This document shows, in pieces, positions 34,582-42,572 of a stretch of 51,710 bases of DNA. The stretch covers positions 1-51,710 of the forward strand of contig JAQULP010000015.1 in NCBI GenBank assembly GCA_028718525.1, given 5' to 3'. Origin of the DNA: Sulfuricurvum sp. GTDB lineage: Bacteria; Campylobacterota; Campylobacteria; Campylobacterales; Sulfurimonadaceae. Numbering within the stretch: the first letter of the stretch is position 1; each line of letters opens with the position of its first letter. The notes beneath the pieces were generated by a model. The model ran no database searches and was not told the origin of the DNA. It saw nothing but the letters and a program-made list of their open reading frames with translations. The position numbers and the translations under genes were made by a program.

Positions 34582-36210
34582 ATGGCTCATAATTCAGAAG
34601 TTTTAGCCTTAAAATACCGGCCGCGACGCTTCGAAGAACTCATCGGTCAGGAGAGCATCTCCCAGACCCTTTCTCTGGCACTTGATTCCAAACGTCTCTC
34701 CCATGCCTATCTTTTTTCCGGTCTTCGGGGTTCGGGGAAAACTTCAACTGCACGTATTTTCGCCAAATCGCTTATTTGTGAAAACGGTCCCACCTCATCC
34801 CCATGCGATGTCTGCACTCACTGCGTCATGGCCAACGAAGGGCGGCATATCGATATTATCGAGATGGACGCCGCATCCAGCCGCAAAATAGATGATATCC
34901 GCGATTTGATTGAACATACCAAATATCGTCCTGCCAGCGCTAAAATCAAAATCTTCATCATCGATGAAGTGCATATGTTGACCAAAGAGGCCCATAATGC
35001 CCTCCTGAAAACACTGGAAGAACCACCGGAATACGTAAAATTCATCCTGGCGACTACCGATCCGCTCAAACTCCCTCCGACGATCTTAAGCCGTACACAA
35101 CATTTTCGTTTTAAACGGATCAGTCATCCCAATATTGTCCACCACCTCAGCCATATCCTCCATCTGGAGAATATCGAATACCAGCCCGAAGCACTGGACA
35201 TTCTCGCCAGAAGCGGTTCCGGAAGCTTGCGGGACACCTTGACGCTGATGGATCAGGCGATCATCTATTCCAAAGGTTATGTGGATGTCAAAACGGTAGC
35301 CGATATGCTCGGGCTTCTGGACCCCGATTACATCAGCCGCCTTTTCGACGCCATTTTTGCAAAAGACCGTGGATCATTAACCCGCATGCTCCAGGAACTC
35401 GAATCCTATGAATCGGAAATGGTGATCGATGAATTGATCGCGTATCTCAAAGAACGGCTTTACGAGGGCGACCACCGTTTCAGCGTCCTGGTCATTGAAC
35501 GGTTCTTCCGTATTTTAAGCGATGCCAAAACACTTTTTTCCATCAATGCCGACGGAGGGTTTGTCGTTAGTCTTGTCCTCTTCAAAATGATCGAAGCCCT
35601 GAAAATCAAAGAGATCGATGAGATGATCGAATCCCTCGAATCACGTATCTCTCACCCCCCTCTTAAAACTCCTCTCGAACACGCGGTGACCAGCGAGGCG
35701 CCGACCATCCATGTCACCCCTCTCGCTCCCCCGGTAAAATCCTCTTTTGAACAATTATGCGAACGGATAAGCGACCGAAGTGCCCCGCTGGGCGAATGTT
35801 TTAGAAAATGCGTCTCTTTCCTTTCGTTCGAAGAGAATACCCTCGTCTGGGAGAGCTGTGCCGAAGGGGAGGACAAAGAGCTGCTCAAGAACAGTTTCGG
35901 GATTATCCGCCAGTTCGTCCGTGAAATTTACGGTATCGACACCCAAATCAAATCTCAAGGATGCAGCAAAACGGTCGAAGAAGTTCCCCCTTTGGCTTCC
36001 GAGCCCGAGGTCCCTTTCTCCGTTGAACCGCAACCGGAACCTGTATCAATGGTCGAAGATGTTGAAATCGGTGTCGGTAGCTGTGTCAGCAGTTGCGATG
36101 AAAGCAGTGTCAAAGAGTTCGACGGTTCCGATGTGCTGAAAGAACCGATGATCCAAAAAGCGGCAGAGCTGTTTGAAGCGACCAAGATTACTGTCCAATC
36201 GAAGGTATAA
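34582..36210 (+). CDS. dnaX: DNA polymerase III subunits gamma/tau
   Basis: A 542-residue clamp-loader ATPase. AAA+ motifs are YLFSGLRGSGKTSTARI (Walker A), a zinc-binding Cys set CENG...CDVCTHC, IIDEVHMLTKEAHNALLKTLEEPPE (Walker B and partners), and a sensor region with ILSRTQHFRFKRI, in which the common SRC reads SRT. A domain III (LSHIL...) and a Ser/Glu/Pro-rich C-terminal linker (about 350-542) follow. A good AAGGAGAG site precedes the ATG. I see no clear A-run plus hairpin frameshift signal for a separate gamma. Confidence 0.95.
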   Translation: MAHNSEVLALKYRPRRFEELIGQESISQTLSLALDSKRLSHAYLFSGLRGSGKTSTARIFAKSLICENGPTSSPCDVCTHCVMANEGRHIDIIEMDAASSRKIDDIRDLIEHTKYRPASAKIKIFIIDEVHMLTKEAHNALLKTLEEPPEYVKFILATTDPLKLPPTILSRTQHFRFKRISHPNIVHHLSHILHLENIEYQPEALDILARSGSGSLRDTLTLMDQAIIYSKGYVDVKTVADMLGLLDPDYISRLFDAIFAKDRGSLTRMLQELESYESEMVIDELIAYLKERLYEGDHRFSVLVIERFFRILSDAKTLFSINADGGFVVSLVLFKMIEALKIKEIDEMIESLESRISHPPLKTPLEHAVTSEAPTIHVTPLAPPVKSSFEQLCERISDRSAPLGECFRKCVSFLSFEENTLVWESCAEGEDKELLKNSFGIIRQFVREIYGIDTQIKSQGCSKTVEEVPPLASEPEVPFSVEPQPEPVSMVEDVEIGVGSCVSSCDESSVKEFDGSDVLKEPMIQKAAELFEATKITVQSKV

Positions 36211-36229
36211 CCCCTTCGACCATCTAAAT

Positions 36230-36248
36230 GATACTGATTATTAATAAT
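36230..36248. promoter_or_regulatory. Fur-like box upstream of the porin-like gene
   Basis: GATACTGATTATTAATAAT matches the 19-base Fur consensus at 13 positions and lies 55 bases before the ATG at 36303. It suggests iron regulation of the outer-membrane protein. The match is moderate. Confidence 0.45.
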
Positions 36249-36302
36249 GTTCTCAGTATTTAAAGGATACTATTTCTTGAAATATAGTTCAAGGATATTT
36301 AG

Positions 36303-37325
36303 ATGAAGGTTCGTTTGGGTCTATTCTCCATTATGGCTGCTTGTACACTCTCGGCTGATCCAGTGTTTAAGGTGGAGGGGTATGGCGAAGGCTATCTTTT
36401 ATCCGGTTCCCGCCCTACGGAAAAAGTTGCCCGGTTCACCGTAGAACCCTCGGTCACTCTGAATGAAAACCTGACGCTGAGTACGCATATCGGATTCGAG
36501 CGCCCTTCTGAAAGCGGAGGTGTAGCCGAAGCGGAAATAGAAGCCTTGTCCCTTACTCTGTCTCTATCGGAGCAGACCCACCTCTCCTTCGGGAAAATGC
36601 ATATTCCGATAGGACTCTACAACCTCTATCACGAACCGGTCTATTTTCTTACGCTTGAACCTTCCCGTGCCGAACATATCGTCATCCCCACCGAATGGCA
36701 CGAAACAGCGTTCCTACTAACCCATAAAATGGATCAGGTATCCGTCACGGCGGGAGCCATGACGCCGATGGATGCTACAAAACTCACCCGCGAGAACTGG
36801 ATTCATCAAGGAAAAGAGAGTTTTCTGAGCGGCGGAAAAAAACCGGGGTGGCTTTTACGGGTCGATGTCGGCGATATCAATACGGTACTGTACGGTGCCA
36901 GTATCGTTACCACCCCCCTGATCGGTGCCGATGCACAAGCGACATTGGCCGAAGCACATATTTCCGCCTATTTAGACCATGGATGGGAAGCGAAGGCGAT
37001 CGTTACCAAAGGGTGGATTGATTCGCTGCAAGGAGTTAATGCCGCATCGGGCGCATCCATATCAAAAAGTGCCGAGGGGGGAAGTTTAACCCTCGGGTAC
37101 GATATCTCTGCGGCCTCTGGTCTCTTAAGCCATACCCTAATCGGTTTCGTACACAGTGAATACGCACAGCCCTCTCATCCGCTAGTGCCACAGGGGTTGG
37201 GCGGAACGGCCCACGCAACAGGAGTGAACTGGTTTGTGACCCAAAAATTTGTTGCTAAAACCGAAATACGCCACAGCAATCATGAAGGGGATCGGATCGG
37301 TATCGGCATCGGTTTCGTCTATTAA
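36303..37325 (+). CDS. Outer-membrane beta-barrel protein (LbtU-like porin)
   Basis: A 340-residue protein with a signal peptide (about 1-18, cleavage after TLSA). The mature chain consists of alternating hydrophobic strands separated by polar turns (GYGEGYLL, TLSTHIGFERP, LSFGKMHIPIGLYNLYHEPVYF, GIGIGFVY), and it ends in an aromatic residue, as outer-membrane barrels do. The pattern at 100-130 resembles LbtU-type siderophore porins, so iron uptake is a fair guess, supported by the Fur-like box. I could not separate it from other porin families by eye. Confidence 0.72.
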   Translation: MKVRLGLFSIMAACTLSADPVFKVEGYGEGYLLSGSRPTEKVARFTVEPSVTLNENLTLSTHIGFERPSESGGVAEAEIEALSLTLSLSEQTHLSFGKMHIPIGLYNLYHEPVYFLTLEPSRAEHIVIPTEWHETAFLLTHKMDQVSVTAGAMTPMDATKLTRENWIHQGKESFLSGGKKPGWLLRVDVGDINTVLYGASIVTTPLIGADAQATLAEAHISAYLDHGWEAKAIVTKGWIDSLQGVNAASGASISKSAEGGSLTLGYDISAASGLLSHTLIGFVHSEYAQPSHPLVPQGLGGTAHATGVNWFVTQKFVAKTEIRHSNHEGDRIGIGIGFVY

Positions 37326-37396
37326 AAAGGCTCAAGGGAGAAATATTAGCCGATAGCTTGCTATTAAGGATTTTTTCAGCTATACTTCATCTATTG

Positions 37397-37421
37397 AAAG
37401 ATGATTTAGAGTTTCATCTTT
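37397..37421 (+). other. Perfect 8-bp hairpin upstream of the cold-shock gene
   Basis: AAAGATGA/TCATCTTT with a 9-base loop, within the 214-base region between the porin-like gene and the cold-shock gene. It could be a terminator remnant for the upstream gene or part of a structured leader. No T-run follows at once. Confidence 0.4.
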
Positions 37422-37539
37422 AGGCTTGCTTTTTATTGAAGACCTTTTAGTTAACAGTACGACCCGCCCTTAGAATACTCCATTTTATATTTTCGACCAC
37501 TTCGGAAACGGGGTGTATTTTTAACACAAAGGGTTTAAT

Positions 37540-37758
37540 ATGGCAGAAGTACTAAACGGAACCGTTAAATGGTTCAACAGCGAAAAAGGGTTTGGATTTA
37601 TCCAACAAGACAACGGCGGTAAAGATGTATTCGTACATTTCCGTCAAATCAACAGCACTGGTTACGGCCGTGTTTCTCTTGACGAAGGTCAAAAAGTGAC
37701 TTACACTGTAGGTCAAGGTGACAAAGGTCCACAAGCCGAAAACGTTACAGCTCTGTAA
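37540..37758 (+). CDS. Cold-shock domain protein (CspA family)
   Basis: A 72-residue single-domain RNA chaperone. RNP1 (KGFGFI) and RNP2 (VFVHF) motifs are intact within [16 protein letters not shown] and [10 protein letters not shown]. Length and sequence are typical. The 5' region is long (over 100 bases) and contains hairpins, as for cold-regulated csp leaders, though I cannot identify the start of transcription. Confidence 0.96.
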   Translation: MAEVLNGTVKWFNSEKGFGFIQQDNGGKDVFVHFRQINSTGYGRVSLDEGQKVTYTVGQGDKGPQAENVTAL

Positions 37759-37767
37759 CTCTCTCCT

Positions 37768-37787
37768 CGGGCAGATTCTTCTGCCCG
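37768..37787 (+). terminator. Hairpin directly behind the cold-shock gene
   Basis: A perfect 8-bp stem CGGGCAGA/TCTGCCCG with a TTCT loop starts 10 bases after the stop codon. A weak CTATTCATCC tract follows rather than a T-run. Probably a terminator or a 3'-end stabiliser. Confidence 0.55.
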
Positions 37788-37899
37788 CTATTCATCCATT
37801 CCCCAAAACTTTCCACATTTATGCGGAAGATTTCATTGCCTAAATCATTTTACTAAGACACTATTGGGTGTTTTTCCAAGCCGATTTAAAAGGACCACT

Positions 37900-38085
37900 A
37901 TGGAAAGCAGAGAAGCCGTTTTAGACGCATTGAAAGAGGGTAAAAAACTTACCAGTAACGTCACCGGGTTGCAATACACCCTTATCGGCGGCCAATTGCA
38001 TGCCCGCAACAGTGAAAAAACCGACTGGCATGAGAGTGAACTCAATTTTGACAATCCCCCCTCATGGCTAAACCTTCGCACTTAG
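37900..38085 (+). CDS. Small hypothetical protein
   Basis: A 61-residue soluble protein with no recognised family. Residues 1-20 are a charged helix (MESREAVLDALKEGKKL); 20-40 look beta (SNVTGLQYTLIGGQLHAR), and the end is Trp/Pro-rich. AAAAGGA lies 6 bases before the ATG, which supports this start over the upstream TTG. It sits 13 bases before the methyltransferase gene, so the two probably share a transcript. Confidence 0.65.
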   Translation: MESREAVLDALKEGKKLTSNVTGLQYTLIGGQLHARNSEKTDWHESELNFDNPPSWLNLRT

Positions 38086-38098
38086 ACGGAGGGTATTT

Positions 38099-38761
38099 AT
38101 GTCCTCCGTACGCTTTCGCTACCAGACTTTTGAATTTACACACTCCGATATTCATGTAAGAACCCTTAGAGATACCCAGCAATATCACGATACAGACAAT
38201 ATGGCCGAAAAACTGGGGATATCGTCCGCCTCCTGGCCGCTGTTTGGCGTCATCTGGGATTCAAGCAAAATACTGGCCCATTTAATGAGCGATTTTGATA
38301 TTGCGGGAAAAAGGATCTTAGAGGTTGGGTGCGGCATAGGGCTGGCAAGCCTTGTCCTGAACCAGCGATCCGCCGATATCACCGCTACCGATTACCATCC
38401 CGAAGCCGAACGCTTTATGGATGAAAACGTCCGTATCAATAATGACCGCCACATCCCTTTTATCCGTGCCGGATGGGAGGACGTGAACGATACATTGGGC
38501 GAATTCGATCTCATAATCGGAAGCGACCTCCTGTATGAACGTGACCATGCGGCGTTATTGGCAGACTTTATTGACCGTCATACCAAACAAACCTGCGAAG
38601 TGATCATTATCGATCCGGGTAGAGGCAATCACGCTAATTTCAGTAAAAAAATGGTGAGCCTTGCCTTTACGCATTCACAGAGCAAACCCCTTCATACCGA
38701 TTACCTTACCCTCCCTTTTAAGGGACAGATGCTTCGATATAAGCGCCAAGAGGCTTTATAA
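38099..38761 (+). CDS. Class I SAM-dependent methyltransferase (MT-16 type)
   Basis: A 220-residue cytoplasmic methyltransferase. SAM-binding motif I is ILEVGCGIGLASLVL, post I is ITATDYHPEA, and FDLIIGSDLLYERDH is motif IV. The N-terminal region (WPLFGVIWDSSKILAHLM) is like the protein-lysine methyltransferase family 16 (METTL21/EtfB type), so a protein substrate is plausible but unproven. It follows the small 61-residue gene. Confidence 0.82.
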   Translation: MSSVRFRYQTFEFTHSDIHVRTLRDTQQYHDTDNMAEKLGISSASWPLFGVIWDSSKILAHLMSDFDIAGKRILEVGCGIGLASLVLNQRSADITATDYHPEAERFMDENVRINNDRHIPFIRAGWEDVNDTLGEFDLIIGSDLLYERDHAALLADFIDRHTKQTCEVIIIDPGRGNHANFSKKMVSLAFTHSQSKPLHTDYLTLPFKGQMLRYKRQEAL

Positions 38762-38854
38762 ACGCTCTCCCCTGTTGTGATTTTCACCGATTATTTTCAT
38801 AGTATTCCCAAAATAATTGTGCTATTCTAACGGATATTTTTTGACGAGGTACCT

Positions 38855-39214
38855 ATGTTTTTACACAAACAAATTGATGCTATCGAAGCGGCCCCCCAAA
38901 AAGCGGGTAAAGGGGTAGCCATGAAAATGCTTCTATCCCCGGATGAGTCTCCCCATTTCGCCATGCGAAATTTTACGATCGATGCCGGCGGCCATATGCC
39001 CTTGCATACCAATACGGTAGAACATGAGCAATACGTCCTCAGCGGACGCGCCAAAGTGGTCATCGGCGATCAAACAATAGAGGCGGGTGCGGGGGATGTC
39101 TTACTGATACCGGCAGGAGTGCCTCACAGCTATGAAACCCTCGGAGATGAGAGCTACAGTTTTCTCTGTCTGGTCCCAAAAGGGGAAGATTGTATCGAGG
39201 TACTGGCCTGTTAG
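38855..39214 (+). CDS. Small cupin-domain protein
   Basis: A 119-residue single cupin. Motif 1 is MPLHTNTVEHEQYVLSGRAKV and motif 2 GDVLLIPAGVPHSYE, containing the His/Glu ligands for a metal. Such small proteins serve as dioxygenases, isomerases or sensors; the substrate cannot be told. Single gene. Confidence 0.85.
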   Translation: MFLHKQIDAIEAAPQKAGKGVAMKMLLSPDESPHFAMRNFTIDAGGHMPLHTNTVEHEQYVLSGRAKVVIGDQTIEAGAGDVLLIPAGVPHSYETLGDESYSFLCLVPKGEDCIEVLAC

Positions 39215-39227
39215 GCCCCCTCTTCCC

Positions 39228-39359
39228 TTAGTGATTCGTACCCCGAATCACTTTGTGAACACTGTTAATGCCGTCGTTCACTCCGGAATTAATCTCTTTT
39301 GCACTGCAGCCGCCCAAGATCAAAACGACTAAACTCGATATTACGAAAAAACGGATCAT
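39228..39359 (-). CDS. Very small lipoprotein, 43 residues
   Basis: A short frame reads MIRFFVISSLVVLILGGC and then a 25-residue polar tail ending in NH. The first 18 residues form a lipoprotein signal with lipobox ILGGC, and the tail (SAKEINSGVNDGINSV) is amphipathic. AGGGA lies 7 bases upstream of the ATG. It resembles entericidin-like small lipoproteins in design, not provably in sequence. Convergent with the cupin gene, only 13 bases beyond its stop. Confidence 0.6.
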   Translation of the reverse strand: MIRFFVISSLVVLILGGCSAKEINSGVNDGINSVHKVIRGTNH

Positions 39360-39409
39360 TCATTTCCCTATACATTCAAAATTAACTCAAATTATAGCCG
39401 TTTTGCCGT

Positions 39410-40108
39410 TTAGATTTTGTTGGTTTTGTTTGAAACCTTTCTCAGCATCAAAGGGGCGTATACCCGTTTATGCACTTTTCGTTTAAAGGTTACTACCGAA
39501 AATGTTTTGGCACTGCTCGCGTGGAGATAATATCGATGGTATACCCAATACGAGACAAAAGCCCCTATCGCACTTCCGATAACCACATCACTCAAATAGT
39601 GCTGCACCAAAACAATCCGGCTCATCGCAACGAACACGGCTACACCTATAAACAGGCTCTTGTATTTTGGATAGAGCAGAGATAGTGCGATAAAGAATGA
39701 AAATGCCGTAGCGCTGTGCCCGGATGGGAACGAGTAAAAAAGGCTTTCCAATTTCAAACCGTAAAATCCGTACAGCCGGTTATCGATAAAAAGCTCAGGG
39801 CGCACTCTCCCGGAGAGGATTTTAATCACATCGACGATCAACCCGCTACCGACGACTACGCTCAGAAGATAGAGGTTCTGGCGCGCATACAGTTTTTGCC
39901 GTTTACGGTACAGGAGAAAAAGGAGGAGTGTTGCCCCTATGGTGTATTTTGAATCCCCTAGCTGCGTTACGGCATTAAAAAAATGGTTGGAGACATTGAT
40001 GCCGGAGCGAACAATATAGAGGGCCAGAGGCTGATCGATATAGTGGTAAGAGAGAAAGAGAAATCCCAAAACAAGAAAAAAAAGGGTCTGTAAACGCGAT
40101 CTGTCCAT
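39410..40108 (-). CDS. PAP2-family membrane phosphatase
   Basis: A 232-residue multi-pass protein. The three phosphatase motifs are complete: KILSGRVRP (K-x6-R-P), YSFPSGHSA (P-S-G-H) and SRIVLVQHYLSD (S-R-x5-H-x3-D). About six membrane helices. Likely substrates are undecaprenyl pyrophosphate, phosphatidylglycerophosphate or lipid A phosphates; LpxE/LpxF-like roles cannot be separated here. Start at MDRSRLQTLFFLV; the longer frame adds 13 residues. Confidence 0.85.
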   Translation of the reverse strand: MDRSRLQTLFFLVLGFLFLSYHYIDQPLALYIVRSGINVSNHFFNAVTQLGDSKYTIGATLLLFLLYRKRQKLYARQNLYLLSVVVGSGLIVDVIKILSGRVRPELFIDNRLYGFYGLKLESLFYSFPSGHSATAFSFFIALSLLYPKYKSLFIGVAVFVAMSRIVLVQHYLSDVVIGSAIGAFVSYWVYHRYYLHASSAKTFSVVTFKRKVHKRVYAPLMLRKVSNKTNKI

Positions 40109-40203
40109 ACCGGCACTTCCCGAAACTAAAATTACGGTAGTGTACAAAGGTGCGGTAACGATACGGTAACGCCCAAAAAAGGGGGAGTGTGAAACGGTAC
40201 GGA

Positions 40204-40803
40204 CTAACTTTTGCGAAATCCGAATAACTCCAGCGAACTTTTGGTCGCACGGGCGATAATGCTTTGTTCCGGGCGAAACATAGCATCCGAAATCACCTTT
40301 ACCGTATCGGTTATCTCGTCGAAATCGTGATGGGGGTAATTACTTTGCAGTACTATCCGATCCATACTCAGGGAGCTCAGCGTCTCCGTGTCAAATTTGG
40401 CCACGTTCTCGATGCCGAAAGCAAGTAAAAAATTACCCAATCTCGAATGTTCCTCCGTTGCATTCAGGATAATGCCGCGGCACCCTTCCAAAGCTAATCC
40501 CGTTGCCGTATTGAGCACCGATTCATCGATAATGATCGGTTTTCCCGAAACAGGAAGAAAGGCGCTGTCTTGATCGTTTAGGATCGAAAAGGCGACACAG
40601 TTTTCATCAGCCTCATCATGCAGATGCAAAGGGAGCGAATAAAAAATACTCCCGTACCGTGCCGCTATCGCTTTGGTCTGTGCAATTTCGGAAACGCTCT
40701 TCGGATGGAGAATAAACATCTGTACCATCGAGTCTTCCATAATATCTTCGAGATTATCGAAAAAAGCCTCGTCGGCTCGGCATAAATTGACGTCAATCGT
40801 CAT
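40204..40803 (-). CDS. Degenerate TatD-like protein
   Basis: A 199-residue protein that follows the TatD metal-nuclease layout but lacks its metal ligands: the N-terminus reads IDVNLCR where TatD has D-T-H-C-H, and QSNYPHHDFDEI stands where the family has an Asp. The C-terminus (SIIARATKSSLELFGF) is characteristic of TatD. I infer a non-catalytic relative. AAGGGG precedes the ATG at 40803. Alone, between the PAP2 and ankyrin genes. Confidence 0.65.
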   Translation of the reverse strand: MTIDVNLCRADEAFFDNLEDIMEDSMVQMFILHPKSVSEIAQTKAIAARYGSIFYSLPLHLHDEADENCVAFSILNDQDSAFLPVSGKPIIIDESVLNTATGLALEGCRGIILNATEEHSRLGNFLLAFGIENVAKFDTETLSSLSMDRIVLQSNYPHHDFDEITDTVKVISDAMFRPEQSIIARATKSSLELFGFRKS

Positions 40804-40869
40804 AATTCCCCTTTGGCATGATCTGATTTTCAGGGTATGCAAATGCGATTCTACGGTATTCGCCTGCGA

Positions 40870-41310
40870 TCAGCGCAAAGCACTTCTCAGCATCCTCATA
40901 ATCGCCGGTGTCGCGGCCAGATCCAAAGCACTAAATTCATCGGGATTTAGTATCGTTACATCCGCACCCGCATCCAACAACATTCTGGTCATTGTTTCTT
41001 TACCGCTGGAGGCGGTATACATCAAGGGGGTCACACCGTTGACATTAAGGGTATCGATGGCGATTCCCTCCGCTATCAATAAGGACACCACTTCGGGATT
41101 TTCACTGAAACATCCCAGCCAAAGTGCCGTATTTCCGTCGTTATTACAGATCGAAATATCGGCACCCGCTTCGAGCAGTTCCCTAACGATAGCGCTGTTT
41201 CCTTCACGCGCACTCTTCATCAACGCCGTATTGCCGTAATTACCCTGCCGGTTGATCTCTTCTTGCGCATAACCGTTCTGCGCCATCCACGTGAGGGTAC
41301 TTTCGCTCAT
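40870..41310 (-). CDS. Ankyrin-repeat protein
   Basis: A 146-residue soluble protein made of about four ankyrin repeats: GNTALMKSAREGNSAIVRELLEAG, GNTALWLGCFSENPEVVSLLIAEG, GVTPLMYTASSGKETMTRMLLDAG and a half repeat FSALDLAATPAIMRML. It binds proteins, partner unknown. No signal peptide. Similar free-standing ankyrin proteins accompany catalases or are general scaffolds in other bacteria. Confidence 0.88.
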   Translation of the reverse strand: MSESTLTWMAQNGYAQEEINRQGNYGNTALMKSAREGNSAIVRELLEAGADISICNNDGNTALWLGCFSENPEVVSLLIAEGIAIDTLNVNGVTPLMYTASSGKETMTRMLLDAGADVTILNPDEFSALDLAATPAIMRMLRSALR

Positions 41311-41355
41311 CTATCGCTCCGTTTCACACTTTTGAGCGTGGATGCATCTCCTATT

Positions 41356-42108
41356 CTATACGACTAGGGTGGCTATCGACTCCGCCACCTCATCGGGGAG
41401 AATCCCCCGCTGTAAATCTTTTGGAGAAAATTTCCCGGTTTTGACCAAAACGCCTTTTAATCCGGCCTCCTGAGCTCCCCAAACGTCGCTTTCGATATCG
41501 TCTCCGATCATGACGCACTCTTGAGGCACCACCCCCATCGAGTCGCAGGCCAACGTATAAAAATCGAGACTCGGCTTTCCGACGATACGGGCCTCTTTCG
41601 TGCTGGCGTATTCAAGTGCCGTGACATACCCCCCCGCATCCATGCTCAACTCCCCGTCTGTATCTTTGAAATAGCGGTTTTTGGCGGCAGCAATCAGTTC
41701 GCACCCCTCCAACAAAAGACGAAACGCACGGTTAAGCCGGTCATAACGAAAATTATCCTGGGCATCCCCTACTACGACGTATTTGCAGGGTTCCTGGGGA
41801 AGGTCATCGAAAAACGCCTCGGCATCGTCCGTAAGGAGATAGTAGGCTCCGGCTTTCTCCCGTTTCAGAAACATCCGGGTAACGTCCAGCGCCGTCATCA
41901 CCTCCTCTTCCCGGATATCAAAGCCCATCGTTTGCAAACTTCGGACAACCTGGGCTCCGGTTTTTTGGGTGGTGTTGGTCAGGAAGCGGACCGGATAGCG
42001 CTCTTTGATCCGCTTAACCGCTTCAATCGCTCCGGGGATAGGGGTATCCCCTTCGTATAAGACACCGCCGATGTCACACAATACGGCTTTGATCGATACC
42101 GAATCCAT
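41356..42108 (-). CDS. HAD-IIA phosphatase, LHPP/HDHD2-like
   Basis: A 250-residue HAD hydrolase. Motif I reads VLCDIGGVLYEGDTPIPGA: the nucleophile Asp is present but the usual second Asp (D-x-D) is Gly, as in eukaryotic LHPP and HDHD2-type proteins. Motif II is FLTNTTQKT, then the cap domain with PCKYVVVGDAQDNFRYDRL, motif III Lys in IVGKPS and motif IV in VMIGDDIESDVWGAQEAG. Substrate unknown. Confidence 0.82.
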   Translation of the reverse strand: MDSVSIKAVLCDIGGVLYEGDTPIPGAIEAVKRIKERYPVRFLTNTTQKTGAQVVRSLQTMGFDIREEEVMTALDVTRMFLKREKAGAYYLLTDDAEAFFDDLPQEPCKYVVVGDAQDNFRYDRLNRAFRLLLEGCELIAAAKNRYFKDTDGELSMDAGGYVTALEYASTKEARIVGKPSLDFYTLACDSMGVVPQECVMIGDDIESDVWGAQEAGLKGVLVKTGKFSPKDLQRGILPDEVAESIATLVV

Positions 42109-42239
42109 TGGAAACTCCTTGTTCGGGGTGGGATATTTTTTCCATTATAGCAGGTGTTTTTCTCCCCATCGCCAACCGCGCTGATTAAAGAACAAGCACA
42201 CCGCAACACGATACAATGTCAAAAAGGGTAAGGATCATT

Positions 42240-42431
42240 ATGGACGGGCGAGAACGCAAAAACATCATGTCGGGTAAACGGGTGAGCATCGTCCTCAAAG
42301 AGGATCAAAGGACGGGAAGACTCACCGAGGGAATTGTCCGCGATATCCTCACCAAATCGCCGAATCATCCGCACGGGATAAAGGTGAGATTGATGAGCGG
42401 GGAAGTGGGACGGGTTAAGGAAGTATTTTAA
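42240..42431 (+). CDS. YwbE family (DUF2196) protein
   Basis: A 63-residue basic protein of the YwbE family: MDGRERKNIMSGKRVSIVLKEDQRTG, then LTEGIVRDILTKSPNHPHGIKVRL and GEVGRVKE. The whole chain is a small KOW-like beta barrel. Function unknown. Start at the internal ATG, preceded by AAGG, in preference to 42216. It is the last ordinary gene before the AT-rich accessory region. Confidence 0.88.
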   Translation: MDGRERKNIMSGKRVSIVLKEDQRTGRLTEGIVRDILTKSPNHPHGIKVRLMSGEVGRVKEVF

Positions 42432-42572
42432 AAACAATCTATCCTTTTTCCTAATACAATATAAGAATATTAACTGAAATTATGCTCTAAAGATGATAAA
42501 ATTTGTTTTTTTTAAGCAATGAATATAACAAATATATTTTATTAATGCAGAATAATGAGATAAAGGTTAGAT

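Noticed and set aside
35940-36100. Programmed frameshift in dnaX making a separate gamma subunit
   Set aside because: I found no A-run slippery site followed by a strong stem in the linker region.
40673-41239. A 188-codon plus-strand open frame
   Set aside because: It crosses two minus-strand genes and reads as the reverse of ankyrin repeats.
41521-42060. A 179-codon plus-strand open frame
   Set aside because: Antisense to the HAD phosphatase, whose motifs are clear on the minus strand.
42432-42572. Search for a left-end repeat or integrase site of the accessory region
   Set aside because: The sequence is only A/T-rich; I saw no copy of the right-end 70-base repeat, no tRNA end and no integrase gene.
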